From: Pectobacterium aquaticum
GTDB taxonomy: Bacteria > Pseudomonadota > Gammaproteobacteria > Enterobacterales > Enterobacteriaceae
Reading direction: 5' to 3'
DNA: 64,000 nt
NCBI RefSeq assembly: GCF_003382565.3
Contig: NZ_CP086253.1
Coordinates: 2,666,001-2,730,000, forward strand
A program made the translations under genes and the position numbers. Below the pieces are notes generated by a model that made no database searches, was not told the origin of the DNA, and saw only the letters and a list, made by a program, of their open reading frames with translations. Shown here one piece after another: positions 8,082 to 14,938 of the stretch (positions within the stretch are counted from its first letter, which is position 1; every line of letters begins with the position of its first letter).

Positions 8082-8106
8082 AAGGACGGGGGGTTACCCC
8101 GTCCTT
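8082..8106 (-). terminator. Hairpin between prtW and inh, terminator or attenuator
   Basis: AAGGACGGGG (8082-8091) and CCCCGTCCTT (8097-8106) form a perfect ten-base-pair stem with a five-base loop. Read on the minus strand it is followed by TTCTGTT, a weak T-tract. It starts seven bases past the prtW stop and sits before inh, so it could stop most prtW transcripts and let a fraction enter inh-prtDEF, or it could stabilise the prtW mRNA 3' end. Confidence 0.75.
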
Positions 8107-8112
8107 GCTACA

Positions 8113-9543
8113 TCACACGATAAAATCGGTTGCCGCAGAAGGCTGACCAACAATATGCACAACAAAGTCTGGCGTGGTCTGATCCGCAAAATTCAGCCAC
8201 AAATCGGTGGTATTGCTATCGGCATCCCAGTTAAGCAGCGCTTCATTGCCACGTCCGGTGAAGGACTCGACAAACTGCAAATCACCTTTTTGATTCAATG
8301 CTGACAGATCGATTTTATCGATGCCGCGTTGGAAATCAGTGATGGTGTCATAACCTGTCTTATAGGAAGAATCGCTCGCGCTGGCATAGACAAAAATATC
8401 TTTGCCCGCACCGCCCGTCAGCGTATCTGCACCGCCGCTACCATAGATAACATCATTACCCGCGCCACCCTGCAAAATATTATTCGCATTGTTACCGATA
8501 ATAATATCATTGCCAGTGCCGCCGATTGCGTTTTCGATCGTGACGCCGTGAGCGATAGACACGTTACCTTTCAGGCCGCCAACATCAGAGAATCCGCCTT
8601 CATTCAGGTTGATACGCTGATCGTTTCGGTAACCAGAGAAATCAAACGTATCCGTGCCGCCCGCATCCCAAACGGAGAAAATCAGTTTTTGGCTATTGCT
8701 GGTGGTGGTATAGAAATCACGACCGGTGTTGGAGTTGAAGCCGTATACCGAATCACCCGTGCGCGTGTTCATGTTTGCGCCGTAAAGATATTGGATCGCC
8801 GTGATGTCATCGATCAGCGGACCTGCAGCATAGTGCCCTTGGAAATCACCTCCGGTGTTTTGCTCACTCCAGTAGCTCATCAGGCTGAATTGGCGGGTAT
8901 CTTCCGCGTAGGTCACATCGCGGTAGGTCGGGTTACCTTCACCTGCATTGTAATCACCAGGGTGATTCAGACCCAGCGCATGACCGATTTCATGCGTCAG
9001 CGTCTGCTTGCCGTATTCCGTTGCCGGATTACGTACTGTTTCAGCGTTGTAGTTAAACCAGGCGCTGCCCGCTGCCGAGTGGTTACCCGGCATATAAGCG
9101 TAAGCCTGAGTATCGTAGTCCATCTGACCGCTTGAATCACGGGTGTAGTTACCAAACGTGATGGTAGCTTTTTGGGTAGGGCTAACCTGAGTAAACGTGA
9201 GATTGGCCACATCTGACCACGATTGCAGAGACAGTTTGGCTTGTTGTTCCTGGGCTGCACTGAATTTCACAAAACCCTGATCGCCAGAAGGGATAGACTT
9301 CACGCTCTGTAAGAACGAATAGGTCAAACTAGCGGATTTGCCGAATACGTTCGTGCCATTCCAGGTCAGACCGTCACGGACAATTTCCTTCGCTGCCAGA
9401 TCGCTTGTGAACGAGGGTTTGCCATTAAGCTGTCCATCACCACGGGAGTGGTAATTATACAGATCGTACACATCACTATATCCCGTACCCGCTGCATGCA
9501 ATGCCGATTCAGCGGTATCCTTATCTTCATCTCGTAAAGCCAT
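8113..9543 (-). CDS. prtW: Secreted serralysin metalloprotease PrtW
   Basis: The 476-residue protein is an RTX zinc metalloprotease. A short N-terminal propeptide precedes the catalytic domain, with zinc motif HEIGHALGLNHP (184-195) and Met-turn SLMSYW (220-225). Calcium-binding nonapeptide repeats occur at about 341-381 (GGTGNDIII, GGAGNDVIY, GGAGKDIFV). The C-terminus is DFIV, the exposed hydrophobic tail needed for type I export of serralysins. There is no signal peptide, as expected. It degrades host proteins during plant maceration. An inhibitor and full exporter follow, so the operon is self-contained. A GGAGAAG ribosome site lies just upstream of the ATG. Pectobacterium usually has one such gene here, whereas Dickeya has several; none is duplicated in this window. 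Confidence 0.95.
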   Translation of the reverse strand: MALRDEDKDTAESALHAAGTGYSDVYDLYNYHSRGDGQLNGKPSFTSDLAAKEIVRDGLTWNGTNVFGKSASLTYSFLQSVKSIPSGDQGFVKFSAAQEQQAKLSLQSWSDVANLTFTQVSPTQKATITFGNYTRDSSGQMDYDTQAYAYMPGNHSAAGSAWFNYNAETVRNPATEYGKQTLTHEIGHALGLNHPGDYNAGEGNPTYRDVTYAEDTRQFSLMSYWSEQNTGGDFQGHYAAGPLIDDITAIQYLYGANMNTRTGDSVYGFNSNTGRDFYTTTSNSQKLIFSVWDAGGTDTFDFSGYRNDQRINLNEGGFSDVGGLKGNVSIAHGVTIENAIGGTGNDIIIGNNANNILQGGAGNDVIYGSGGADTLTGGAGKDIFVYASASDSSYKTGYDTITDFQRGIDKIDLSALNQKGDLQFVESFTGRGNEALLNWDADSNTTDLWLNFADQTTPDFVVHIVGQPSAATDFIV

Positions 9544-10064
9544 CTTTTCTTCTCCATAAGTCTGATCGGGATGATCAGAATCCTAAATCCCTTCATGCAA
9601 TCGAGGTATTGCATGTCCCGCACATAGCCGCGGTCTAATCGTCTCCTGGGTAGAAGAAATTCACTAAACATATTTATATCCAAAAAATGCATATAAATAA
9701 AAATTATCACTATAAAGAAATAATTAAGAAAGAACGCTAATTACTTTCGTTATTATAAAATGATAAATAATAAGGTCACGGCGACTAATTTTTATTATTG
9801 TCATTGGTATGGACAGCAAGAGAAACGGATGCAACACGGCATTCATTTTTGAAAAGGAAGGAATTTTTATTCACTGTGTTAATTTTCATTATGGTACCCG
9901 TCCTCGGTTGATAAAAACCGCATGACGTAATGACATATTTTGTCACACGTATTAACGGCATCCTTGCTGTTCCGAGACAAATCTAACAAATAAGAATAAA
10001 AAAATATAGCGCTAAATAGGGGATAATTACCCCCTTATTCGACGAACGGATAAAGAGGAATTTG
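9544..10064. other. Long AT-rich intergenic region upstream of prtW
   Basis: These 521 bases between prtW and the end of dinG contain no credible gene. They are strongly AT-rich at about 9660-9780 and 9975-10030, as in heavily regulated virulence gene promoters. A 15-bp palindrome TGACA-TATTT-TGTCA lies at 9931-9945. I found no convincing KdgR box (TGAAA-N-TTTCA type). The reading frame at 9366-9710 that crosses the prtW start is out of frame with prtW and judged spurious. Confidence 0.6.
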
Positions 10065-12164
10065 TTATGGCATATCCCGTTGTTCAATCGGGAAGACGGG
10101 CAGCGCCGCCAGCAGCTGTGCACCATAGCCTTTAGTCAACAAGCGACGATCGTAAATGACGATTTCACCAAAGCAGTCATGACTACGAATAAGGCGTCCA
10201 ACCTGCTGGATGAGGTTAAACGAGGCACTGGGCAAACTTTGTACGATAAACGGATGCCGTTTGAGGCTTTTTAACCATTCACCTTCCGTCAGAATGACCG
10301 GACTGTCGATAGGCGGAAACGCAATTTTATGGATATGCACCTGAGAAAGGAGCTCCCCCTTCAGGTCCAATCCTTCCGCAAAGGACTGCAAGCCAATCAG
10401 CACGCTGGTCTGGCCTTCCTGTACCCGCTGACGGTGTAGCTCTACCAGCCTGTAACGCGGCTTATCTCCCTGAACCAGCAGCATCAGGCGTAAATCGGTC
10501 ACCTGCGTCAGAAAGAGCTGCATCGCACGCTGGCTGGCAAACAGCATCAGTATCCCTTTATGCTTATCCTGTTTTAGCTCTGCTCGGAAAAATTGCGCCA
10601 TTTCAGCAATATGCTGCGCTTCAGATTCCATCAGCGGTTCATAACGCATCTTAGGTATTACCAGACGCCCCTGCTCGCGGTGGTTGAACGGCGAATCCAG
10701 CGCGATGAAGGTGTCCCCTTCCTGCTCGCTCAGACCAGAAAGCTCCTGTATACGCGCAAAACTGTTCAGCGAACGCAGCGTTGCCGAGGTCATCACAACG
10801 TGCGACACCTTCCCCCACAACAGCCTTTCAAGCTGATCACAGACGCGAATGCCCGCACAGTGCAGGTGAAGATGCGGCTGGTTATCGCGCATTTCCCGTG
10901 TGATCCATTTGGAGACCGGCGCGTTCGACGATTTCTCCATCGCCGCCAGCCGCCACAGCTTGCTCATGGACTCAAGATAACCCTGTTGGCGACTCATTTT
11001 CAGTAATGCCTGATAGACCCGCACCACGTCATGCTTGCCGGTTTTCTCGCTGAGATCGTTAAGCATATACTCTGCCAGCGCACGCAACGTGTCCGTCAGT
11101 TTGGACAACCGCACGCAGAGTTCACGCATTTCATCCGGCATTTTGCCCATCGCAAAACGGTACTCGGTTTCCTGCCCGTCATGCGGAAGAAATAACCCGC
11201 ACATTTGCGAGAAAGACAGCACGCACTCGCGGATCTCCTCACAGTGGCTGGTTAACCGCTCGCTGTTAGCGAGTCGCGGCGGTGACTTAGGGGCAAATTG
11301 CGCCATGCACTGGCCGACAAGCTGCACCAGCTGTTCCAGTTGCGCCATCATATAAGCCGGATGAATGTCGCCAGACATCTCCAGCGTATCGCGGGCAACA
11401 TCGGGAATGTGGTGTCCTTCGTCGAGCACCAGCAGGAGATTCTTCGGGGGAGGAAGTACCGATTCGCTTTCCATCGCCGCCATCACCAGCGCATGGTTGG
11501 TGACGACAACATCGGCCTGTTCGATCTCACGCCGTGCGATAAAGAACGGACACTCGCGGTAATAATGGCAGTTGTGCGCAAGGCAGTTCGCTTTGTCCGT
11601 ACACAATTTCTGCCACAGGCTATCGTCAATTGAATCCTGATAATGATCGCGTAGTCCGTCCCAGACGTGACCTTGCAGCGCTTTTTCAAGCCGCACGCAG
11701 GTACGTTTTTCCTCCTTGCTGGCAGACATGACTTCATCATCCAGAAAGAGTGGTAAATCCCCCTGCGCATCGGGATCGGTGGCCAGCATCGCCAGATTAC
11801 GTGGGCAAATATAACGACGACGGCCAAATGCGGCGGTAAATTTCAGTTCAGGAATAAATTTCTGCAACAGTGGTAAATCTTTGCTGTAAATCTGATCCTG
11901 CAACGCCACATTCGCGGTGCTGACCACCAGCGTTTTGTCCTCCGCACGCCCTACCGCAATACCCGGGATCAGGTAAGAAAGCGTTTTCCCGACGCCGGTT
12001 GGCGCTTCAATAGCCAAATGGCGCGGGTAATCGCCCGCCAGCGTTTTCGCCACTTCGGCAATCATCTGTCGCTGGGGAACGCGGGAAATAAAATCCGGAA
12101 TTTGCTCTTGCAGGGCTTTATACCATTGGCCAATCTGCAATTTTATTGCGGGGGACAGCGTCAT
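10065..12164 (-). CDS. dinG: ATP-dependent DNA helicase DinG
   Basis: The 699-residue protein is an XPD-like superfamily 2 helicase that unwinds DNA 5' to 3' and resolves R-loops and G4 structures. Walker A is EAPTGVGKT (about 53-61); the DEAH-type box is DEGHH; the four iron-sulphur cysteines are visible as YICPRN and NCLAHNCHYYRECPF; motif VI-like QQVGRLIRS is near the C-terminus. Start at MTLSPAIKLQIGQWYKALQEQ aligns with the known E. coli N-terminus; the longer frame adds eleven unlikely residues. In E. coli the gene is LexA-controlled, but I see no clear CTG-N10-CAG box in 12165-12346. The C-terminus stops near FPIEQRDMP, lacking the basic tail present in the E. coli protein. Confidence 0.95.
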   Translation of the reverse strand: MTLSPAIKLQIGQWYKALQEQIPDFISRVPQRQMIAEVAKTLAGDYPRHLAIEAPTGVGKTLSYLIPGIAVGRAEDKTLVVSTANVALQDQIYSKDLPLLQKFIPELKFTAAFGRRRYICPRNLAMLATDPDAQGDLPLFLDDEVMSASKEEKRTCVRLEKALQGHVWDGLRDHYQDSIDDSLWQKLCTDKANCLAHNCHYYRECPFFIARREIEQADVVVTNHALVMAAMESESVLPPPKNLLLVLDEGHHIPDVARDTLEMSGDIHPAYMMAQLEQLVQLVGQCMAQFAPKSPPRLANSERLTSHCEEIRECVLSFSQMCGLFLPHDGQETEYRFAMGKMPDEMRELCVRLSKLTDTLRALAEYMLNDLSEKTGKHDVVRVYQALLKMSRQQGYLESMSKLWRLAAMEKSSNAPVSKWITREMRDNQPHLHLHCAGIRVCDQLERLLWGKVSHVVMTSATLRSLNSFARIQELSGLSEQEGDTFIALDSPFNHREQGRLVIPKMRYEPLMESEAQHIAEMAQFFRAELKQDKHKGILMLFASQRAMQLFLTQVTDLRLMLLVQGDKPRYRLVELHRQRVQEGQTSVLIGLQSFAEGLDLKGELLSQVHIHKIAFPPIDSPVILTEGEWLKSLKRHPFIVQSLPSASFNLIQQVGRLIRSHDCFGEIVIYDRRLLTKGYGAQLLAALPVFPIEQRDMP

Positions 12165-12346
12165 GCATACTCTGTATCTGTGTAATCTGATCGCCATTGT
12201 CCCACAGACGCCCGGCGACGTCAGCCGATATCACGTTCGCGACCATTCCGACCTCGACAATCGTCTGCCCAGCGATTAGGGTAAACTATTATTTTTATCA
12301 GACATGTATTTTTATCAAACACGGTCTTTATCGCGAGCGGTCAATT

Positions 12347-13192
12347 ATGTCTTCAGTCCACGCCATTAACCAATCGTACTGGTTTTCGCCACGACTACCG
12401 CATGTTGAAAGCCGCAGCACGCGCAACAGCAGCCACGCCTATAAAACACACAGCCATGCACAGTTCTCGATTGGCGCGATAGAACACGGCGAAACGCTTT
12501 GCCATTACCGCAACGACGTGTATCACTTGCAGGTTGGCGATCTGATCTTCATCGATCCTCAACAGCCACACAGCTGTAACCCGCTGCCTGGAAAAACGCG
12601 CAGTTATCACATGCTTTATCTGGATACCGAATGGTGTCTCGATCAGATCGCGGATCACTGTGGTTATCAGGCGGAGATCTTGCGTTGCAACCGCGTTGTT
12701 CTGCGCGATCCTGCACTGTTTATACGTTATCAGCACGTGGTTGCCCTGCTGTATCGGGGAGACATGACATCGGCAGATAACCAGCTCAAAGCAATGTTAG
12801 AGCCCATTTGGCGACAATATTGCCAGCCTGCGCCGTCCTGTTTGCCCGCCTTACCCCATCATGCCTCGCAAGCCACGACGCGACACGTACGCGAGCGTCT
12901 GTTGAATAATTTGCAAGAATCACCCTCGCTGGAAACACTGGCGGAAGAGCTGAACCTGCGGCGTGAAACCATCGTGCGACAGTTTCGTCACGATACCGGC
13001 ATTACACCGATGGCCTTTCTGAATAATGCCCGTATTGAGTATGCTAAATCGCTACTGAAACAGGGCACGCCGCTGGTTGATGCCAGCTATCAAAGCGGCT
13101 TCTGCGATCAGAGCCATTTCCACAAAACGTTTGTGCAATACACTGCCGCGACGCCGGGTCAGTACGCACGATCAATATTTGACAATAAATAG
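12347..13192 (+). CDS. AraC-family transcriptional regulator next to a LysE exporter
   Basis: The 281-residue protein has an N-terminal cupin-type sensor (KTHSHAQFSIGAIEHGETLCHY...VGDLIFIDPQQPHSCNP) and a C-terminal double helix-turn-helix domain (about 185-280: LETLAEELNLRRETIVRQF and the AraC signature DASYQSGFCDQSHFHKTFVQY). ATG 12347 is chosen because the longer frame starts inside the dinG promoter region and encodes low-complexity sequence. It is followed 53 bases later by a LysE-type exporter, a common pairing in which the regulator senses an amino acid and switches on its export. Two direct TATTTTTATCA copies (12290-12300, 12307-12317) precede the gene and may be autoregulatory. The effector is unknown. 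Confidence 0.85.
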   Translation: MSSVHAINQSYWFSPRLPHVESRSTRNSSHAYKTHSHAQFSIGAIEHGETLCHYRNDVYHLQVGDLIFIDPQQPHSCNPLPGKTRSYHMLYLDTEWCLDQIADHCGYQAEILRCNRVVLRDPALFIRYQHVVALLYRGDMTSADNQLKAMLEPIWRQYCQPAPSCLPALPHHASQATTRHVRERLLNNLQESPSLETLAEELNLRRETIVRQFRHDTGITPMAFLNNARIEYAKSLLKQGTPLVDASYQSGFCDQSHFHKTFVQYTAATPGQYARSIFDNK

Positions 13193-13210
13193 CAGAACAC
13201 CTTGTCTAGA

Positions 13211-13237
13211 CTGGCCTCGATTATCTATCGAGGCCAG
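13211..13237. promoter_or_regulatory. Perfect 11-bp inverted repeat between AraC and LysE genes
   Basis: CTGGCCTCGAT (13211-13221) and ATCGAGGCCAG (13227-13237) pair perfectly around TATCT. It starts 19 bases after the regulator stops and ends seven bases before the exporter ATG, so it covers the exporter ribosome-binding region. There is no T-run, so it is more likely a translational or attenuation element than a terminator. Confidence 0.6.
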
Positions 13238-13244
13238 AAATATC

Positions 13245-13892
13245 ATGTTTATCAATACCCTTTTTTCCGCCGACTCGCTCTTTCCCACCCATTTTCCAGC
13301 TCTGGCGCTGGCGCATTTTTTGGCGCTACTGAGCCCTGGCCCAGACTTCTTTCTGCTGACGGCCTATGCCATTCGCTACCGACTGCGCGGCAGTGCGGGA
13401 ATTTGTCTGGGCATCGCGCTGGGCAACGGCATTTACATTCTGCTGGCAGCGATCGGCTGGGCAGGTATTCAACATTCGCCCACGCTGTTTACCCTCATCG
13501 AATTAGCCGGGGCGGCTTATCTGCTCTGGGTTGGCTATCAGTTAGTGAAAAGTCGTTCTGTGCTATCGCTGCAGGCGGAACAACAGTCCGACCGCTGCCC
13601 AACGCTGCGTAAACAAATCCTGCTAGGGCTCGGTTCGGCGCTGTTAAACCCCAAAAACATGCTGTTCTACATCAGCCTGATGACCAGCATTCTTGGGCAA
13701 CATGTGACACCTACGCAGCAAGTCGTCAGCGGTAGCTGGATGTTTTCTGTCGTGCTGGTGTGGGATCTGTTGATCGCCGCGCTGATCGCTCGCCCGCTGA
13801 TTCAGCAGCGTTTAACCCGCTGGCTGAACCCGATTGAGCGCGGAGCCGGTGTCATTCTGATGTTTTTCGGTCTACTGTTGTTATTTCGATAA
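13245..13892 (+). CDS. LysE/RhtB-family amino acid exporter
   Basis: The 215-residue membrane protein has six predicted helices and the family hallmark near the N-terminus (HFLALLSPGPDFFLLTAYAIR, with the GPDF-type motif) plus GSALLNPKNMLFYISL in the fourth segment. LysE/RhtB proteins export amino acids or homoserine lactone-type compounds by exchange with protons. ATG 13245 is chosen because it starts the first hydrophobic segment; the longer frame runs into the preceding gene. The AraC-type gene upstream is the likely regulator. The stop codon lies inside the first unit of a 15-bp tandem repeat (13878-13952), and because 15 is a multiple of three each later unit supplies another in-frame TAA. 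Confidence 0.88.
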   Translation: MFINTLFSADSLFPTHFPALALAHFLALLSPGPDFFLLTAYAIRYRLRGSAGICLGIALGNGIYILLAAIGWAGIQHSPTLFTLIELAGAAYLLWVGYQLVKSRSVLSLQAEQQSDRCPTLRKQILLGLGSALLNPKNMLFYISLMTSILGQHVTPTQQVVSGSWMFSVVLVWDLLIAALIARPLIQQRLTRWLNPIERGAGVILMFFGLLLLFR

Positions 13893-13952
13893 TTGTTATT
13901 TCTATAATTGTTATTTCGATAATTGTTATTTCGGTAATAGATATTTCGATAA
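13878..13952 (+). repeat. Five 15-bp tandem repeats at the lysE-type gene end
   Basis: Units of TTGTTATTTCGATAA start at 13878, 13893, 13908, 13923 and 13938. The first and third are identical; the second has T for G, the fourth GG for GA, and the fifth is diverged at its 5' end. The first unit encodes the last residues and stop of the exporter. Confidence 0.9.
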
Positions 13953-14043
13953 TGAAGGGCAGTTAAAAAGAGCGGAGTGTTTTGGCCTTGTTTCATGGGC
14001 GGAAGGCTTTATAATTCGGAGCAGTTAACAAAAGGATAACCTG

Positions 14044-14151
14044 ATGACTCTTCAAAAAATCGGCATTATCGGTCTTTTTGCCCTGCTCGCCTTAGGTGGC
14101 ATGTCCGGCATGATGCTCGTGGGCTACATTATTATCGAGCACGCGGGCTGA
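14044..14151 (+). CDS. 35-residue single-span membrane peptide
   Basis: A short frame begins ATG 14044 with AAAGGA ribosome-binding sequence seven or so bases upstream and encodes MTLQKIGIIGLFALLALGGM followed by SGMMLVGYIIIEHAG. Almost the entire peptide is one hydrophobic helix with a Gly-rich middle, flanked by one Lys and a C-terminal Glu/His. I do not recognise the family. The clean ribosome site, strong membrane character and place in an otherwise empty 400-base gap between the exporter and idi suggest that it is a real small protein. It could be a regulator of a membrane transporter, a holin-like peptide or a toxin; nothing in the sequence decides. Confidence 0.55.
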   Translation: MTLQKIGIIGLFALLALGGMSGMMLVGYIIIEHAG

Positions 14152-14273
14152 GGCTTTCGGCCCATAGCGCCCGCCGACTGCACGAACGGTGCCGTACGGA
14201 AACGCCGCAATTAACGCAGTCGTTTACGCTAGCGTGACTGTTCAAACTAACGTGGTTGTTCGGGTTAATGCAG

Positions 14274-14307
14274 TTGTTTTAACTAATGGATTGTTTTAAC
14301 TAATGGA
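14274..14307. repeat. Two 17-bp direct repeats over the idi stop codon
   Basis: TTGTTTTAACTAATGGA occurs at 14274-14290 and 14291-14307 in perfect tandem. The minus-strand idi stop (14296-14298) falls in the second copy. Looser relatives of the unit (GTTCAAACTAACG, GTTCGGGTTAATGCA) precede it from about 14239, suggesting an older degenerate array. Confidence 0.75.
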
Positions 14308-14838
14308 TTGTTCAGACTGAAACGTCTGCCAGTACTCAGGAATACGTACGAAGGTCAGTTGGAACCAGGCCGTAAACTGGTCGGGCGTCGTCGCCATCTG
14401 CTGGGCAATCTCGTCTATTGACTGGTAGGCGTAACTCGACACTTCATCGGGATTCATCTGCGGGACGTCATCCGTCACGCCAAAATACACATGCCCCAGT
14501 TCATGCTCAATCAGCCCATTATTCAGTTGCAAACGATAGGTCAGCGTGAACATCGGCGTCAGCGCACAGCGTAGCCCCATTTCTTCATACAAGCGGCGAT
14601 GTGCTGCCTGCAACGTCTCTTCACCGGGTGTAGGATGGCTACAGCAGGTGTTACTCCATAAACCACCGCTGTGGTATTTCTCCTCTGCCCGCTGCTGCAA
14701 TAATAACTGCTGGCAAGAATTGAAAACATAGACGGTAATCGCACGATGCAATGCGCCTTTTACATGCGCTTCCTGCTTTTCCATTACGCCCGTTGGCCTG
14801 TCATTTTCATCAACCAGCACCACTTCAGTCAGCGGCAT
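14296..14838 (-). CDS. idi: Isopentenyl-diphosphate delta-isomerase (type 1)
   Basis: The 180-residue Nudix-fold enzyme interconverts isopentenyl and dimethylallyl diphosphate. Visible features are the catalytic cysteine region SNTCCSHP, the Nudix-type segment RLYEEMGLRC, and the metal-binding/catalytic EHELGHVYFG. The start at MPLTEVVLVDENDRPTG is chosen for the AGGAGAAAGG ribosome site directly upstream and alignment with the family start; the longer frame adds 21 residues without homology. It lies alone between bglX and the membrane peptide gene. Its stop codon falls inside a 17-bp tandem repeat. Non-essential in enterobacteria using the MEP pathway. Confidence 0.93.
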   Translation of the reverse strand: MPLTEVVLVDENDRPTGVMEKQEAHVKGALHRAITVYVFNSCQQLLLQQRAEEKYHSGGLWSNTCCSHPTPGEETLQAAHRRLYEEMGLRCALTPMFTLTYRLQLNNGLIEHELGHVYFGVTDDVPQMNPDEVSSYAYQSIDEIAQQMATTPDQFTAWFQLTFVRIPEYWQTFQSEQSIS

Positions 14839-14898
14839 ACCTTTCTCCTGCAAGACCTGATTCTCCGACAATGATTCTGTATTACGGTCATCACAATT

Positions 14899-14931
14899 CA
14901 TCTCGCCGCCTGTATTCTCGGCGGCGAGATG
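14899..14931. terminator. 12-bp stem hairpin between bglX and idi
   Basis: CATCTCGCCGCC (14899-14910) pairs perfectly with GGCGGCGAGATG (14920-14931) around a nine-base loop. It begins eight bases past the bglX stop on the minus strand. No T-run follows, so it may end or protect the bglX transcript rather than act as a classical intrinsic terminator. Confidence 0.6.
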
Positions 14932-14938
14932 AGCTGCA

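Noticed and set aside
8329..9135. 268-codon plus-strand open frame
   Set aside because: It is antisense to prtW and arises from the codon bias of the protease gene and its repeats. There is no ribosome site and no known family.
9366..9710. 114-codon minus-strand frame across the prtW start
   Set aside because: It overlaps the first 60 codons of prtW in another frame, and its upstream half is AT-rich promoter DNA.
9931..9945. CRP site upstream of prtW
   Set aside because: The palindrome TGACA-N5-TGTCA lacks the TGTGA-N6-TCACA spacing and half-site sequence.
12165..12346. LexA box for dinG
   Set aside because: Only partial CTGT/ACAG fragments are seen (near 12170-12180) with wrong spacing.
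13802..13996. Asn-rich minus-strand frame (RNNNY repeats)
   Set aside because: It is the reverse translation of the 15-bp tandem repeat array and the lysE-type gene end.
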